From Mnemiopsis leidyi (Eukaryota > Ctenophora > Tentaculata > Lobata > Bolinopsidae): a stretch of DNA of 64,000 bases. The position numbers and the translations under genes are program-made. The stretch is from positions 20,829 to 84,828 of the forward strand of contig JH153396.1 of NCBI GenBank assembly GCA_000226015.1, written 5' to 3'. The notes beneath the pieces were generated by a model. The model ran no database searches. It had not been told where the DNA came from and saw only the letters and a list, made by a program, of their open reading frames with translations. Below, piece after piece: positions 1 to 13,508 of the stretch; position 1 is the first letter of the stretch, and the number at the start of each line of letters is the position of its first letter.

Positions 1-206
1 TTAGAACGTCTCATGCTAATTAACTGCCTCACATTGGCTATTATATGGAGACAAAGTGTCTTTATAATGCTCTCATGCATCATAGCAAGGTCATAAATCA
101 ACAAATTTTACTTCTTTATCGTCATATAGGGTTGAAGACTTCGCAAACTATAAGAACTAAATTGTATTGTGGGTGTAGCTCATGTACGTCAATTAGATCC
201 ACCTAC

Positions 207-362
207 CACTAGTCCACCAGGGCAGTTCTTGCTGACAGCTCTGCCGTTCCAGCACTGGTAGTACTTGGAGCAGTCCTCAGGGTCTCTGAAAAGCCCGGTG
301 TCCGAGGGACAGTCGAACCCGGAGGCCAGGATCGGTAATAAGCCGAGTAGAAACAGTTTCAT
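207..362 (-). CDS. Secreted chitin-binding (CBM14/peritrophin-A) protein, first exon, partial
   Basis: The minus strand opens at the ATG at 362 with a hydrophobic signal peptide ([15 protein letters not shown]). A cysteine-rich segment follows with the type-2 chitin-binding pattern: FDCPSD, then [14 protein letters not shown], then NCPGGL. The frame is open to a good donor (gtaggt) just left of 207, after 52 codons. The rest of the gene must lie left of this window or in an exon I cannot see in bases 1-206. CBM14 domains bind chitin and usually occur in secreted or extracellular-matrix proteins. Only one such domain, lacking its last cysteine, is visible. The family call is firm; the role of the whole protein is unknown. 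Confidence 0.72.
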
Positions 363-1471
363 TTTACTTTTGGGTGGAATTTGAGTTAATTTATGCTGAT
401 GGGGAAAACCCTAAAACTTTATTTAGAAGATTCCACAAGTACAACCCGATTTTTTAGAGATTCTAAAACCTCAACTTATCGATGATGTTCTACAGAAGTG
501 TATAACATAAGTTTGCTCATTCAAACATGATCTAATTGCAAATTTAGGCAGACTTGTAATTCGCCAATCAGACCCACTACTACTAGGCTCAGTGGAGCCG
601 ATAAAATGGAATTCTAGAACGTCGTGACAAAAATTGCCTCCTCGGCTTATAGTTTAGCTCATGCTTGGATTAAGTGCCTATGTTTTGGAGTCGTTTCGCT
701 CTTAAAATTGTTCCCAGTAAGGCATTATTATGGCGAAGAGTGAAGTTCAATGAGATCATTGCCATTGTTTTCAGGATCATTATCAAATCAGTTTCAGCCT
801 ATTTATATTGTTGCCTCCATCATTTTGGTAGTTGATAGCGCAACGCTTCAGTTGTTAGCACTTGAAAGCGATGTCTTTGTGAAGGGTAGCTAATATTTAA
901 CTAGTTTGGCTTTTATCCTTATCTTCTTCTGTGGTAAATGAAATCTATCGACAATTTGGCCTGGCATATGACTGGAGTCTGAAGTGCTGCACAATATCGT
1001 GAACTGATGAAGATTGAGAAATAAAGTAGCAAATTAAACTATGAGATTGTGACAAGTTCTGATCATCGATGGCTTTTAACCCTCGCCAACTTAGTTAATT
1101 CAATCCTTCGTACAATGGACTTGTGTCACCTTGATTAAATCTTAATCAGTTTAAATTGAAATCCTGGACTTTACGCCGCAATTTTTAGTCGACCAGATGT
1201 TTTACAATACCTCCGTTCTGAAATATTGGCGCCCTAATTCGGTTAAATCAAAATCTAGTCAGTATAAGTCTAGTCGATGAATAAATTTCCGGGGATACTT
1301 CGACTTTAAGTTTGAGCAATACTGAGAGCATATGTCGGTTAAGCTAATTTGTTCCATAATTCCATAAATATTAATCTAAAATTTACTCCACAATTTTACG
1401 ATCTTTACGAATTTAAAAATTCCATCACTACAACTTAATAACTAACCTCCTATACAAGCAGCTTGTTGTCC
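363..1471. other. Intergenic, no gene recognised
   Basis: This AT-rich stretch lies between the divergently transcribed CBM14 gene and TRP channel gene 1. I see no convincing exon, RNA gene or repeat. It should hold the promoters of both neighbours, but I recognise no clear core element. Confidence 0.5.
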
Positions 1472-4400
1472 ATGTCGCTTACTCAGCCGTATTGCTTGTC
1501 CGAGCAGCCGTTCACAGTATCGGACCTACCAATGAGGTTCCCCAGAAACTGGAGACCTCCCACACGTAGAGGTTCCACTCTCTCGGAAGTCAACTCAGCC
1601 CCCAATTCTTCATTTCCCGACTGCAATCTTGTAAAAACCAGCACTCTATCAAAGTCAAGTTCTGGTTATTCGACGCACTCTATTCCAAGTTCTTTAAAGG
1701 ACTCTGAGACTGTTGTTGATAATGTTGATTACTCAAGCTTAAAGGATGAGAAATCTGCCATAATTGTGTCTTCAAAGAATTGTAATCCATCAGGTTCATA
1801 TACCTTGCTTAATTCTATCCTCTCAGAGTCGAATCCTTTGAAAAGCTCGACCTCAGTTGACCGAAATCTTGTGAAAAATTCCGCCCTATTAGTTTTGAAC
1901 CCTGAAAAGAACTCTTTCTCTGAAAAAAGCACAACCTTTCTTAACTCGAAACCGGAAAATAAATCTTCCTTATCTGACTTGACCTCGGTGATAAATGAAC
2001 CCCGCTTGTCCAGCAGCGACAGCAGAAGAAGACCAACCCTAACAAGGACGATGACCCAGCCACCTTTACGGCGGGAGACAAGGACTTGGAAGGACGTTAC
2101 CCAGGCTGCACTGTTGCAGGCTCGGCTTCAGAAACGTAGGTATAAGACTTCTCTGCATGCTCTTTAATATTAAACATGATTTATATACAGCAGGCGAAAG
2201 GTAAGTGAGATTAGATAAACTCAGATAAAATACAATTTAGTTTAAGTACAAAATATAGTTCAAGTTTCAAAGCACAGGACAAGTTTTGAAATTTCTAATG
2301 ATTTTATTCAATGGATGCAAACAATACAAGTTATCAAGTTAAGTATGCTTAATTTTCATTATACATTCAAAAACTCTGGAGTATTAATTTCTGTGACAGA
2401 ATGTTTGAGTCATGCATTTGCAGTTGGTTATACTTCTTTACTTTTTCATGTCTTTCAGCATGAAGAAATCTAACTATGGACCTGTTCATAATCATATAAC
2501 TAAGTCTAGAACTCTAGTGTCTACCATCGATCCTATCTAATATTTGCAGTTGCATGTTCTACCTCGTAATATCAGCATAAATATAAATTTTGTTGGTGTA
2601 TTTGAGATGTTCGGCAGACAAGAATTGACAAGATTTTAAATGCTGGTATGTTGGTCATAAGAAATATTAATACCGCATGAATCGGCCATGTAAGATCACA
2701 TATCAATATTTGCCTTTATCGAATCTGCAACTTTTCCGACATTTTTCACCTTCATGGTTTCTTGATATGCACTTGCAAAACTTCTCATTATTGTTTATAC
2801 GCTGCGAACTTGTACATTCGACTAATATATCATATCATGTATTTCAATTATAACCTTAGGGCCTACAAATACAATACTGAATACGCTTGGGCGACTTTTA
2901 CTTTGAAAATGCAGTATATGTAAAGCATGAATTCTGTAGTCCATACAGCTAGTCTATTTCGAGCTCCAATGATTAGAATTGTGTCATTTTGATCTATGAG
3001 TACCAGTTCGCCAACAGCAAGTAATGAAGGGAAGTGATTCAGACTTTCCCATTTCTTGCCGGCCAAGTTCCCTTGACTTCGACACCGAGAAGATCCTGCA
3101 GACACCTTCCCGCCAGAATCACAGGAAAAGGGTCAAGACTATTACAAGATCTCCGTTTAGTAAGTTTTTCTTCCTACTATGTATATTTTGCCTATTATGT
3201 ATTTTTCAATTTATCTTAAATTTTGATATCGAATAACTATTCAACCAATATCTGTATGACGTTTTTGCATTGACATCTAATATTATCATATTGTTTTATC
3301 ACTTCCGCTCATGGTTAAATGTTGTTTCCGGAATACTTAAATTGGGTAAAACCTTTGGTTAATGGCTATACGAAAATATTACATCTGATCCTCACCAGAT
3401 TTTGCTTTCATTATGCATTTATCGCATTGAAATATCAAACCACACGAAGTTGATGGCACTGTTTTATGATAGTCTGGTTGTTTTTACCAGGTGGCTGGTG
3501 GTTCACATGAAGATTGAAGGTTATTGTACTCATACCGTATAGCTAGTGTCTATTTGCTCTGAACTCATGAGTGTTCAACCATATCTCTTCACAGTGATCT
3601 GTACCTGTTCCATTGTCTTTCTTCTATTTCTGATCTTTTCAAACTTATTTTCATCGTTCCAACGTCAAATTTGTTGACTCGGGTCTATTATTAAGTTCAT
3701 ACCAATGCAACTTTATATCTCTATATTTAAACTGAAGGTTTTAATAACATACACAACTTTTGAGTTAAAACTCATACTGACCTGCACCAGCTATTATTAA
3801 TTGTTGTCTGCCAGTTACGACGTTCCTCTGTAACTCTATAACAAGTTTCCCGGATAATCAACTCCTCCAAATTTTAAACTGACATATCCTGATGTACTGA
3901 CATATCCTGATGTTTATATGCTAACTTAAACCTTGTTCAGAATAAGTTATACCTCGCAAACATGCAGTACCTACATGGTTACATGTTTAAAGTGTCTAAC
4001 CTGAACAATTGATACAGGAAGCCCTCCTTCTCATTGTTTGTACTTTTATCTTCCTTTTGCAATCGAACTATTGCACAATTATGGCCAACATTGCCACAGC
4101 ACGTTTGGTCCTTTTGAATTTTCACTTTGTCTTCGTTTTTCAGCACTTTTTTGCCACTTTCAACACTTTCTTTGTTAACTTAGAGTTAAAGATGGTACTA
4201 AAAGTTAGATATTAGAGAAAATGTAATTGTAAAGCAGACACCGCTCGTGCGTTTTCCTGCTCTCTCAATCGTACTCTCAATCGTACTATTTGCATTTCAA
4301 ATGAGAACAAAGCTCGTTAAACGTTATGTTATGTCAAAATGTCACTGCTGATAATTAAAGTATTAAGTTATTAGCATATTTATTATGCCCGAACTCGAAT

Positions 4401-7400
4401 TTAATCATCATTCTCACCATTTATACTTTTTTGAATTTTAACTTACTGCACCATTATACGGATAATATTAAACTTACGTATTAAAACTAATTCAAAAGAT
4501 GGAACATTTGCTGATTGCTGTGCTTTAATTTTATGTCCTTCTGGAGGATGTACATATTAAGATCTAACAAAATTGTTCATGCACCTGGAACACTTGCTGA
4601 CTGCATCTGCGATGCGAAAGCTATTTTGTATAAGCTTGATATTGACATCTGTCAGATATAAACACTTTACTGACATTAATATGTCCTAGATAACCATTCC
4701 TGGCTCCTCCTCGATATTTCTACGAAGATCTGGTCTTTCATTATCTTAAAATGGAGGAACTTGCTTTGTCTTCATACTGTAAAAGAACAGTTAATGAGCT
4801 AACGATCATGCTTATTGCATCTGACACGTTTTATGGAATAGTGAAAAGCTGGACGCCCTTCCTTTGTGCACTGCTGAACATTTAAGATTCGAAATTACAA
4901 CTTGGCAACATGTTGGATGTTTCATGCTGTCTTCCACCGCAAATCGTAAATTCAATTGTATATGACTTGGCTAGGATACAATAAATTCGTTAACTTCATT
5001 TTCCGTTTTTTTCATATATGATTTCCATTTAATTTCACTTCGGTATATTAGTGCACCCATATTAAGTAGTGCGAACTAAAATTTTTTATGTGACGACCTT
5101 TTTTTATAGTCATCTTGGATACTGATTCAAGTTTTTCGTTTTAACTTTTAGTTGTTTTGTAAATGGTCATCTTCATTAATCAACATTTCTCTCTACAAAC
5201 TCAAAAAAACACTCTTGAATCATTTTTGAACTTTCTTTGGTAAACGTAAATATTGCAATTATAATTGTCTTACAGCCATACTCACTTTTCGTAATAAAAT
5301 TGATTTGCACAGTTGAAATTAGCAATCCCGAGCTCCTAAGAAATGGAGGGGTCTGGCAGCAGGAAGGGTTCGTCAGGTCTTGTCACGCCTTCGGTCACTC
5401 CTTCTGCAAAAATTAAAGGTAAACTTTGTTTATCCTTTTTCTATTTCTACCGGAAATTAATGGAAGCTGTCAAAGCTGTTTCCGCATGCAGGCATTTAAT
5501 GATCAAATTGAAATAAAAACGCTGAGCAAACTTACCTACCCATGTTTGAAAAAGTGGTTTGCTTATTCATGTATAGTATAATTCCCTAAAAGAATGATAT
5601 ATAGTCTATAGACGTATTATATTGGATGGGATATTGTCAACAATATGTATGTCTCTGATACACATATCAACTATCAAGCCTCATTATAGCTTACATCAGC
5701 CATAAATAATCATAGTGAGTTACTATAATCCTTACAATGGCCATGCCATATTATGCACTCGATTGAACCGAGCGGTATACAACCATAATTCCTTATTTAA
5801 CAGACCAAACCCTCTTTGAGGTCGGGAAGATATCTTGGTATTTGGAGTCCGGCCCAGTCCAATGACTCATCCATGTCTGCCTTATGCTGTCTCTGCAATT
5901 GATTTTATTGATTTGTGTGCAGATCAATGAGAAGAGTACAGGTCAAACAAGGAAATTTAATCTGAGTAGTACGTAGAAAATTGTATAATTGATCATTACA
6001 GCCACGACAATTATCAGTCTACTGAGAAATACCCTTCTTTTGGATCGTTTATCTATTTTCAACCGTAGTCCAGGTCTGGTCCGGGTATTTCCACGCTTGT
6101 GTTAATGCACTTTCACTTTTGAGTTGGATTTTCTTTAATCGCAGCATATTGTTCATTACAAAATAAAGCAGTCGTCAGATTATTTAAATGCTGTATCTTA
6201 TTTAAATTTCTTTAAACCATTTGTAATTTGTCTTTGTCACCATAACGTCACAAGATAAATGAAAATGTGAATTGGTGACTTATATTAGTTTACGTAATAA
6301 AGAACTGCCGAATTATTAAAATTGCCGATAAATTAGTCTGGCGTTTGTAAAACGACCAGAATAGCACCGATATTCGCACACTTGTTCTCTTGTGATTTCA
6401 TGGGGCGTAAATTACCCCGCCACTTTGAATCCACTTTTTGAGGAGATGCAGTCTATGTCGGTTTGTCATGTGTTTGTTCTCCATAGAAACCAGCTGCAAC
6501 TGTTCCGACTTCTTCTACAATAGCGATAACTGCGGGTATCCTATGGGTGAAAGTACAGGGCGTTCAGTAACACAGACTGGAAACTTTGGGAAGCGTTATC
6601 GGCGAACAACGAGATTTCGGTTGCTGGCAGAATCATCAGCTTTGAGCACAGCAATATGTCAGATCTCTGAATGTGAATCAAATCGTGCAGATACATGTCC
6701 TACCACAGGAGTACCTAATCACGAAAACTCAAATCGGTTTTTAATTGGTCAAAACTCTAATGTGAACTTAAGTTCAACCGGAGGGAAGGATAAATCTGCG
6801 TGTGTAACGACCCAAGATCACAAACAATGTTCTGAGTCGACGATTTCATCCCTCGCTAAATTGAATCTAAAACGTTCTACCACCGCCCAAAGTAACTGGA
6901 TAAGAGTTGTAGAGAAAGCGACCCCCACAAAGCCGGGAAGCGGGAGTCTCTGTAAGAGTTAATGTTGTATAGGGGGTTTTGTTGTTGCTGAGTGATTCGC
7001 AACCACTACTACTTTCCAAATATGTTGCCATTTTGATAATACCAAAAACTGTTGATTGTTGATCATAAATTGTTAGTTAAGGTAACCTATCATTTCAGGG
7101 TCAGCGCTCGATTTGGGAGACTTGATTAAAAGCACAGTACAGAAGGCTATGATTCAGAAAAATGGGAAAGGGTTTTTACAATTAGTCTACCGGAACAACG
7201 TCACGAAAAAGAATGATCTACTTCAGCTAATCAATGATAAGATCATAGATTCTGGACAAGTTTTAGGTTCATACCAGTAAGTAAAAATTGTGAAAATTAT
7301 CTTCATGTTTCTTATTCACTTATCCATATTCACTTATCCATATTCACTAATCACTTATCCATAATTCTTAACCATTTCATGTTTTGGTGCATGTATCTAA

Positions 7401-10400
7401 CACATAATTGTTTAATTGACTTATTTGGTTTGCCAGAATTTCCTGTGACAATAATTACCGTGAAACAAACTATCCTTGTAAACATCGCTATTATTCCAGG
7501 CAAATAGATATATCAGACGACGAGCTAACGCCACATTTAAAATCAGAAGAACTTCACAATACAGATGCCCGAGGCCAAACAGCCTTACACTTGGCCGCTC
7601 AGTACTGCTCCAAGAGTGTCCTCAACAAGTTGGTTTTTTATACAGCGATTATTTATAAGGGTATTGATCTCTTCGTTCGTCCATCAAATGATTGAAATGA
7701 AAGATTCATTTATTGGGCTGGTGGTGTAGTAGTTTCCTTCTCGGCTCCCACGCAGGAGGTCGGGGGTTCAAATCCCGTATCCGCCAGTCCTAGAGAAGTG
7801 CGCTAAGGGCATTTGCCTATGCAACCTTCTTCGGTCGACTCAGCCGAATGATCGGGAAACCGTGATTGAGGGTTAATAATGAGTAGCTGCCCATTGCAGC
7901 AAAGTCTCGGGCGATAAAAGTATGGTACACACTACTTTAACCGTCACTGGCGTGTATGTATAATTGTACATTCGGCCTCCTGTAATTGGCCGTTACACTT
8001 GTGTAACATGTGGCTGTAGTGTTGGAGTGTCCGAATTAAAATAAGAATGAGATTTTTAAAAAACTGTTATACTCGAAAACTACATTAACTTCTTCACTTT
8101 CATCAGAATGCTAGCGTCCGGATCAGATCCCTTGAAAAAGGACATTGACGGTCTCACACCCTGTCATTATGCTGCTATTGCTGGGAACGTTGAAACTTTT
8201 GGTGAGCTCCCCAAAGCGTGTCATTCCATGGTCGATGATGTTGGATGCAGGATGCCAATACACTATGCTGCTATTTGTGGCAAGATGGACATTTTGGACA
8301 TGCTCATTTCCTATGCAAGTAAGTTTTAATCATTTTATTTAATCATTTTAGTGATGGAGACCAATCATTACATCATTTAGATTCTTTTGATGATATCGTT
8401 TTGATAGTGATATACTGCTCATCATTATCATGATGTATGATTGCAGACCAGGACATAGACACACAAGACGGGTTTGGCAGTACTCCTTTAGTTTTAGCTG
8501 CCATGTACGGGCATCCTACAGTCGCTGAGGTAAATTAGGGCTTTAAGTTTAACAGTTCATCCGCAGTATTTTATAGCAATTATCACTGAATTCAATCATT
8601 ATCAGATCAAACTTTTAGAGTGGTGGATGAACTTTGTGTTGAATTCATTTGTCAACACTTAAGATCAGTTTTGACCAGTTTTCAAGGAGAACTGATCTTC
8701 AGGAACTTATAGAAAGAGGGGCTAGTGGTGATGTTCTGAACAGGAACCAGATACCCGCCGTCACAGTAGTTAATCAGTTTTATGATAAGCTCGGAGACAT
8801 GATGTTGGACAGGTAAATTAAGATCAACATGAGACCATTTCATGATAAAATAGAAGGAAATACTAGTAAAAAATTAAAAGAGATGTTCTGTTGACTTCTG
8901 ACCAATAGCGGCCGTCTTAACATTTGAATACAATATCTGTCCATTTTGGTTTGTGGTAACAGGGTTTTCAGCTGCTTATTTTTGAACAGGGCGTGCCCCA
9001 ATTATTCCAATATTGGCAAATTTTCTTGCTATTTCCACCTTCCAACCTTCCACTTATATGTTAGTTAGCCAGTTTTAGTCATTCAATTATCTTATTAAAA
9101 AGTGAGTATGAATTTTCTTTGGTATATGGACTTTATGGCTTCCATGAAGCATGCCAAACTGCCATATAGTTCGATATTTCATGGTTTCATATTCATTATG
9201 TCTTTTATATTACCATACATTTTAAAAATAGAATTGAAATAAAAGATACATCATGACAAATATTTCAACTCGCTGTTGAGATGACTGACCAGTGACCTCC
9301 TTTAGATACAAAAAGTACGACGAATATTCCAATTCAATAACTGTCAATTTGGAGCCTCTGGTCAAGCGAGATATTAACGCTGGTAATTCGAAGGAGCAGT
9401 ATTCATTTTATCAGGTACACCTTCCTTTAGTAGCTCATTATTGAGTCCTGATTTGATGTGTTATTGACTTATTGAGACCCGGCACTCAATAAAATATTAT
9501 TTTCAAAAATTCATATGGTAGCAGTTTCTACTAAACAGATCACCATCTGAAACTTATAAATATCCCTATAAGCCTACGGGTATTTTCTGGTAATATAATG
9601 AATGTTGAGATTCCATCGAAAAATATCCTGTCAGAATATTACACACTAGGTGCTGATTGGAACGGCTAGCAATGACACATCCAACCACCCGGTAATTAAA
9701 GAACTTACGGATAAGAAGTGGGATCTTTATGCTCAAAGACGGTTCATTCTGCAACTTATAGGTTTTTAAACTTAATGTTCACATTATATAGCAATTTTAA
9801 AAATGGCTACGTTGGCTCACTTGCACAGAACATGCACAGAAATAAACAAGTTTATATATTTCTAGATGATATTTCGGTAGGAATAATTATTAATAACATT
9901 GCTGAAACTTGCCATCAATTTCAGTTTTAGCATTGTTTAACTTTTTCTGGACGTCTATCTACGTCTGGCCCCACACCCATGGGTCGGATTCCAAGCTCCG
10001 GATCATTGGTATGGTAGTCATGTTTTTTGGAGGATTCAGCATACTCAGTCACATTGTCGTTAACGCTTATGTTGTCATGTGAGTCTTTTGTTTTTATGTA
10101 AGTTTGTACTATGTAGTTTAAGTTATTCCTACTTTCATACGATTTGACAATAAATTTATAAAACTGTAAGTTTTGCAAGATAAAGTTTAACTGTTATGTA
10201 AATTTCGCTATGCTTTCAGCAAAATGAAGATGTTTAACAACTACCTCACAAAGATAACAAACCAAGCTTACGAGTTTGAGAAGTCGGCCAAACATCCACT
10301 AACAGAAACATACTTCAAACATGTCAAGTCGGAGCACAAAAAAGGGATCAAAAAGAGGTCTTTTGCTTCGACCCTTATCGTTTTTGTGGCGAAATGCATC

Positions 10401-12709
10401 ATCGATAGTTTATGGATGACGTTTTTAGGTAAAAGAGTGAATTTATTCGGTGCTTATCATTCTTAGAATCTTTCAATTTTTATTATTTAACATTGGAAAC
10501 TCATGCCTATCACAGCACTATTTTTAATCAATGTCAACTTATCGGAGTTATTCATGTAATGTAATGAAAGATTTTCCACTTGACCAAACTTGTACAAAAC
10601 CTGTAATTTCATGATATACTCTCAGGCATGAGAGTGAACGCATTTTTGAAGGGAGATGAACATCACGATGACGAACTAGAAAATGGAAACCAGACGGAGT
10701 CAAACGAAGGTTCCTATCGAGAAAAAACTTCACTGTATCTTATTGGTAAGATGGATTACTTTTTAGTATCTTAATTTTGAAGCCGGGTTTCATTAAAGTA
10801 TGTAATGTTCTTACATGTATATGATAGAGAAATTGTACAGATTGAAAATTACAGTAAGGAACAATACAGGTTACGATCATATGTATTTATTGTAAGTTTT
10901 AGTAATATTTTTATTGATATTTAGTAATATTTTCGTTTCTAAAATTTACATCTCTTATCCCAGTCAGTGACATCTCCATATCGATTCTGTTGATCATGAT
11001 TTGGATCCAGCTGTTTGCAGCCTGCTCCATCTCCAAGAGTGTTGGGAGATTCGTCGTCTTTACCCGCGAGGTGGCTGGTATTTGTTTAGTTTTATATGTT
11101 CCGGACTTTCGGAGCACTTAGTTCAGCATTTGGAATTTTGTATTCAGCAATTTTGGGTTTGTTATGCCAAATAACTAGTCAACTAAAATTGAAAAAGGGA
11201 AATAAAGAATATTGATATCAGAATAAAATTGATAAAAACGAAATAAATTTGGGACACTACCCTTTAGAACTATGAAAGATTAAACTATTTTTCTCAAATT
11301 TAAGTGGTTTCTTTTACTGACGATTTACGTTTTCAGGTAGTTAGAGACGTAGCCCAAGTTTTCTCGGTCTATGTGGTTCTTTTCATACCCATGACTGCCA
11401 TATTCTGGAAGACCATCTACACACACGCCGATGAAAGTTACCATATATTTTGGTAAAAAGTCACCGAATAAATTGCATATTCTAAGTTTGTTAAAGATTC
11501 CTCATTCTATCTGCTTTAAATGTTGTTTGAAAAAGAAAGTAAAAATGGCTGTGAAGAATAAAAGTCCTTTTCTCAATAACCCCAACGATCTTTTAAGGCT
11601 GGTGTAACTATTGTTATTTTTCACCTCATTCATACATCTTTCAGGTACGATGTTCCCTTTGTAGTATTGCGGATGCTCGTAGTTGACTACGACTACGAAA
11701 TGGGCAAGAGTTCCGCAGAGAGAGTGGGGACAGGGCCGTGGTGGGATATCATATCGATCATGTGGTTACTCCTCTCTGCTATGATCATGCTAAACCTTTT
11801 CATTGCCCTTATGACGGATAGGTAATTTATCCATGTCAATACCTCTGCAACTAATGTATTTTGATTTATAAAAAGTATATATATGGTCTTTATGTCTTGT
11901 CACCTACGAAGAAACAGACTCAAACTTAAACATCATAAGATCTCAAATTTCAAGCTGTTTCACTTCAGATACACTCGGCTAGGCGAAGGAGCTATGGCTA
12001 TGTGTAGTCTGCAGAGAGCGCAGTTCGTATCGAATTGCGATTGTATCATGGGGAGACGTGCTGTAAGACGGTTTTCGGAGAAAATTCTCCGGGATTTTCC
12101 GGTTGTTACCATCCAGCTTGAGCATGAAAATCATCAGCATGAGTAAGAAATTCTTACATATTTTTTGTGCTCGAGTTTTTGATGACATGAAAATATTCCT
12201 GTTTATAAATGATCTTTGAATTTGAGTATGACAGAGCAGTTGAAACCCAGTGCCACTTTATAACTATAAAAGCTCTATATAACTATACCAGACTCTTACA
12301 TTAAGGGTATTTCTAAATGTTTTAGGGATTATTGAATTTTTAACAACTTGGAACGATGTCGTATAACTATATTCTGAAATTTGAAATTTGATCCTAATTC
12401 CGATCACATGGTCACATGATACCCCACCAACAAAGAAATAACTTCTCCCATATCATCAGGGACGTGTTAAATGAGGTCAGAAATCTTACCGATAAAGTCG
12501 AAGAGCTCTCAAAAAAGTTGGACATGATGTCCGGAAGAACCAAAAGTCTTCATACCCCAAGTCCTTTCACCAAATCCTCCTCAGAAGCATCGGACTTTTT
12601 CTCAGCTAAAAACAACTTTTCACCGGAGAGTTCGAAAGACATTTCAGATAAACAGTCTATGCCCGACTCAGTTCAAAAATTCAGGGGATTGTTGAATCGT
12701 CAGACATGA
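1472..12709 (+). CDS. Ankyrin-repeat TRP channel 1 (divergent, long N-terminal tail)
   Basis: Predicted cation channel of the plasma membrane. Exons: 1472-2135, 3043-3159, 5341-5418, 6487-6951, 7099-7276, 7500-7628, 8107-8318, 8447-8529, 8703-8812, 9306-9414, 9650-9761, 9931-10078, 10220-10428, 10626-10745, 10964-11077, 11341-11452, 11645-11821, 11969-12142, 12460-12709; phases agree throughout, giving about 1,186 residues. From 7500 on come four ankyrin repeats (GQTALHLAAQ, GLTPCHYAAI, RMPIHYAAIC, STPLVLAAMY), a TRPA-like pre-S1 linker (HPVIKELTDKKWDLYAQRRF), six membrane segments, a pore exon (11645) with MLVVDYDYE where the paralogs have TLVGDYGYE, S6 (MLNLFIALM), and a coiled-coil tail (VRNLTDKVEELSKKLDMM). 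The first four exons are Ser/Thr-rich and less certain; ATG 5343 could be an alternative start giving 925 residues. AATAAA lies at 12797. It is far more diverged than the two TRP genes to the right. Confidence 0.83.
7715..8046 (+). mobile_element. tRNA-derived SINE in an intron of TRP gene 1
   Basis: The head resembles a tRNA gene with internal Pol III promoter boxes: an A-box-like TGGTGTAGTAG near 7720 and a B box GGTTCAAATCC at 7765-7775. A non-tRNA body follows, including a central segment at 7818-7883 that recurs in the SINE at 35163. The element lies inside the intron 7629-8106 in the sense direction. The ends are approximate and I could not define a clean target-site duplication. It is not a functional tRNA gene, because the cloverleaf is not maintained. 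Confidence 0.8.
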
Positions 12710-13508
12710 AACAAACCAGAACTAGAAATCTATGTAAAGATTATAATGACCCCGAAGGTTTAGTGGGTGCTCGAGGCTTTTCTGCGACAAGCATTCAATA
12801 AAAAGACATCAAGTGATTATGAATACGCCGAAGTAAAAGTAAGAAGAATGCTATTTTGGCGACATAGCTGCAATGAAGAATTGAATTAAATGATATCACA
12901 AATGATAATGAAAGACTACAAAACAGTTAATAACTATAAGCAATATAGTATAAATCTGAATTTACACGGCACTAGCAGTAGCAAAGTTTTTATCCTTGAG
13001 TTCAAAGAAGCACTTTTCCCACACCCTTACGACCTTAGAGTTCCAAATGTAGATTTATGTAAATTTAGATATATTTATGTTAATTTAAATATTTCGTTGT
13101 AAATTTAGATTTATCCGTGTAGAATTTAGAATTTCACAAAATCTGTAATTCAGCAAATACTTTCAGCTGTTTTGGTTGCGATAGAGTATATATTAGCTCT
13201 ATGGTATATAGAACTAGTATATAGTACTAGTAGTTAATATTCTCCATTTATCCTTTTTTGATAACTATCGATCATTCTATTTAGTCAACCCGATAACCCT
13301 GATCCCAAAAAACGTTTTTTATTTGTGTTAAGTTAATTTTCAAGAGTCCTAAGAGTATACTTATAGAAATAGAAATTCTCAATAACATATCGTAACACAC
13401 GACAGATCAAATTTTTCAAGTCAAAATTCGAAGCATACCAAGACTACCATATATGTTGTTAAGAAAATTCAGAATCTGCTTGACATAGTTTGCTTCCCCT
13501 TAAACTTA
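12710..13508. other. Convergent 3' intergenic region
   Basis: This lies between the stop of TRP gene 1 (plus) and the stop of TRP gene 2 (minus). It holds the gene 1 poly(A) signal AATAAA at 12797-12802 and, on the minus strand, AATAAA at 13318-13323 for gene 2. No coding exon is apparent. Confidence 0.65.

Noticed and set aside
6438-6962. Separate 174-residue gene
   Set aside because: An acceptor at 6486 and donor at 6952, both in phase 1, fit it into the TRP gene 1 transcript; the apparent start lies in the intron.
7715-7790. tRNA gene
   Set aside because: A and B boxes are present but the body continues as a SINE and I cannot form a proper acceptor stem and cloverleaf.
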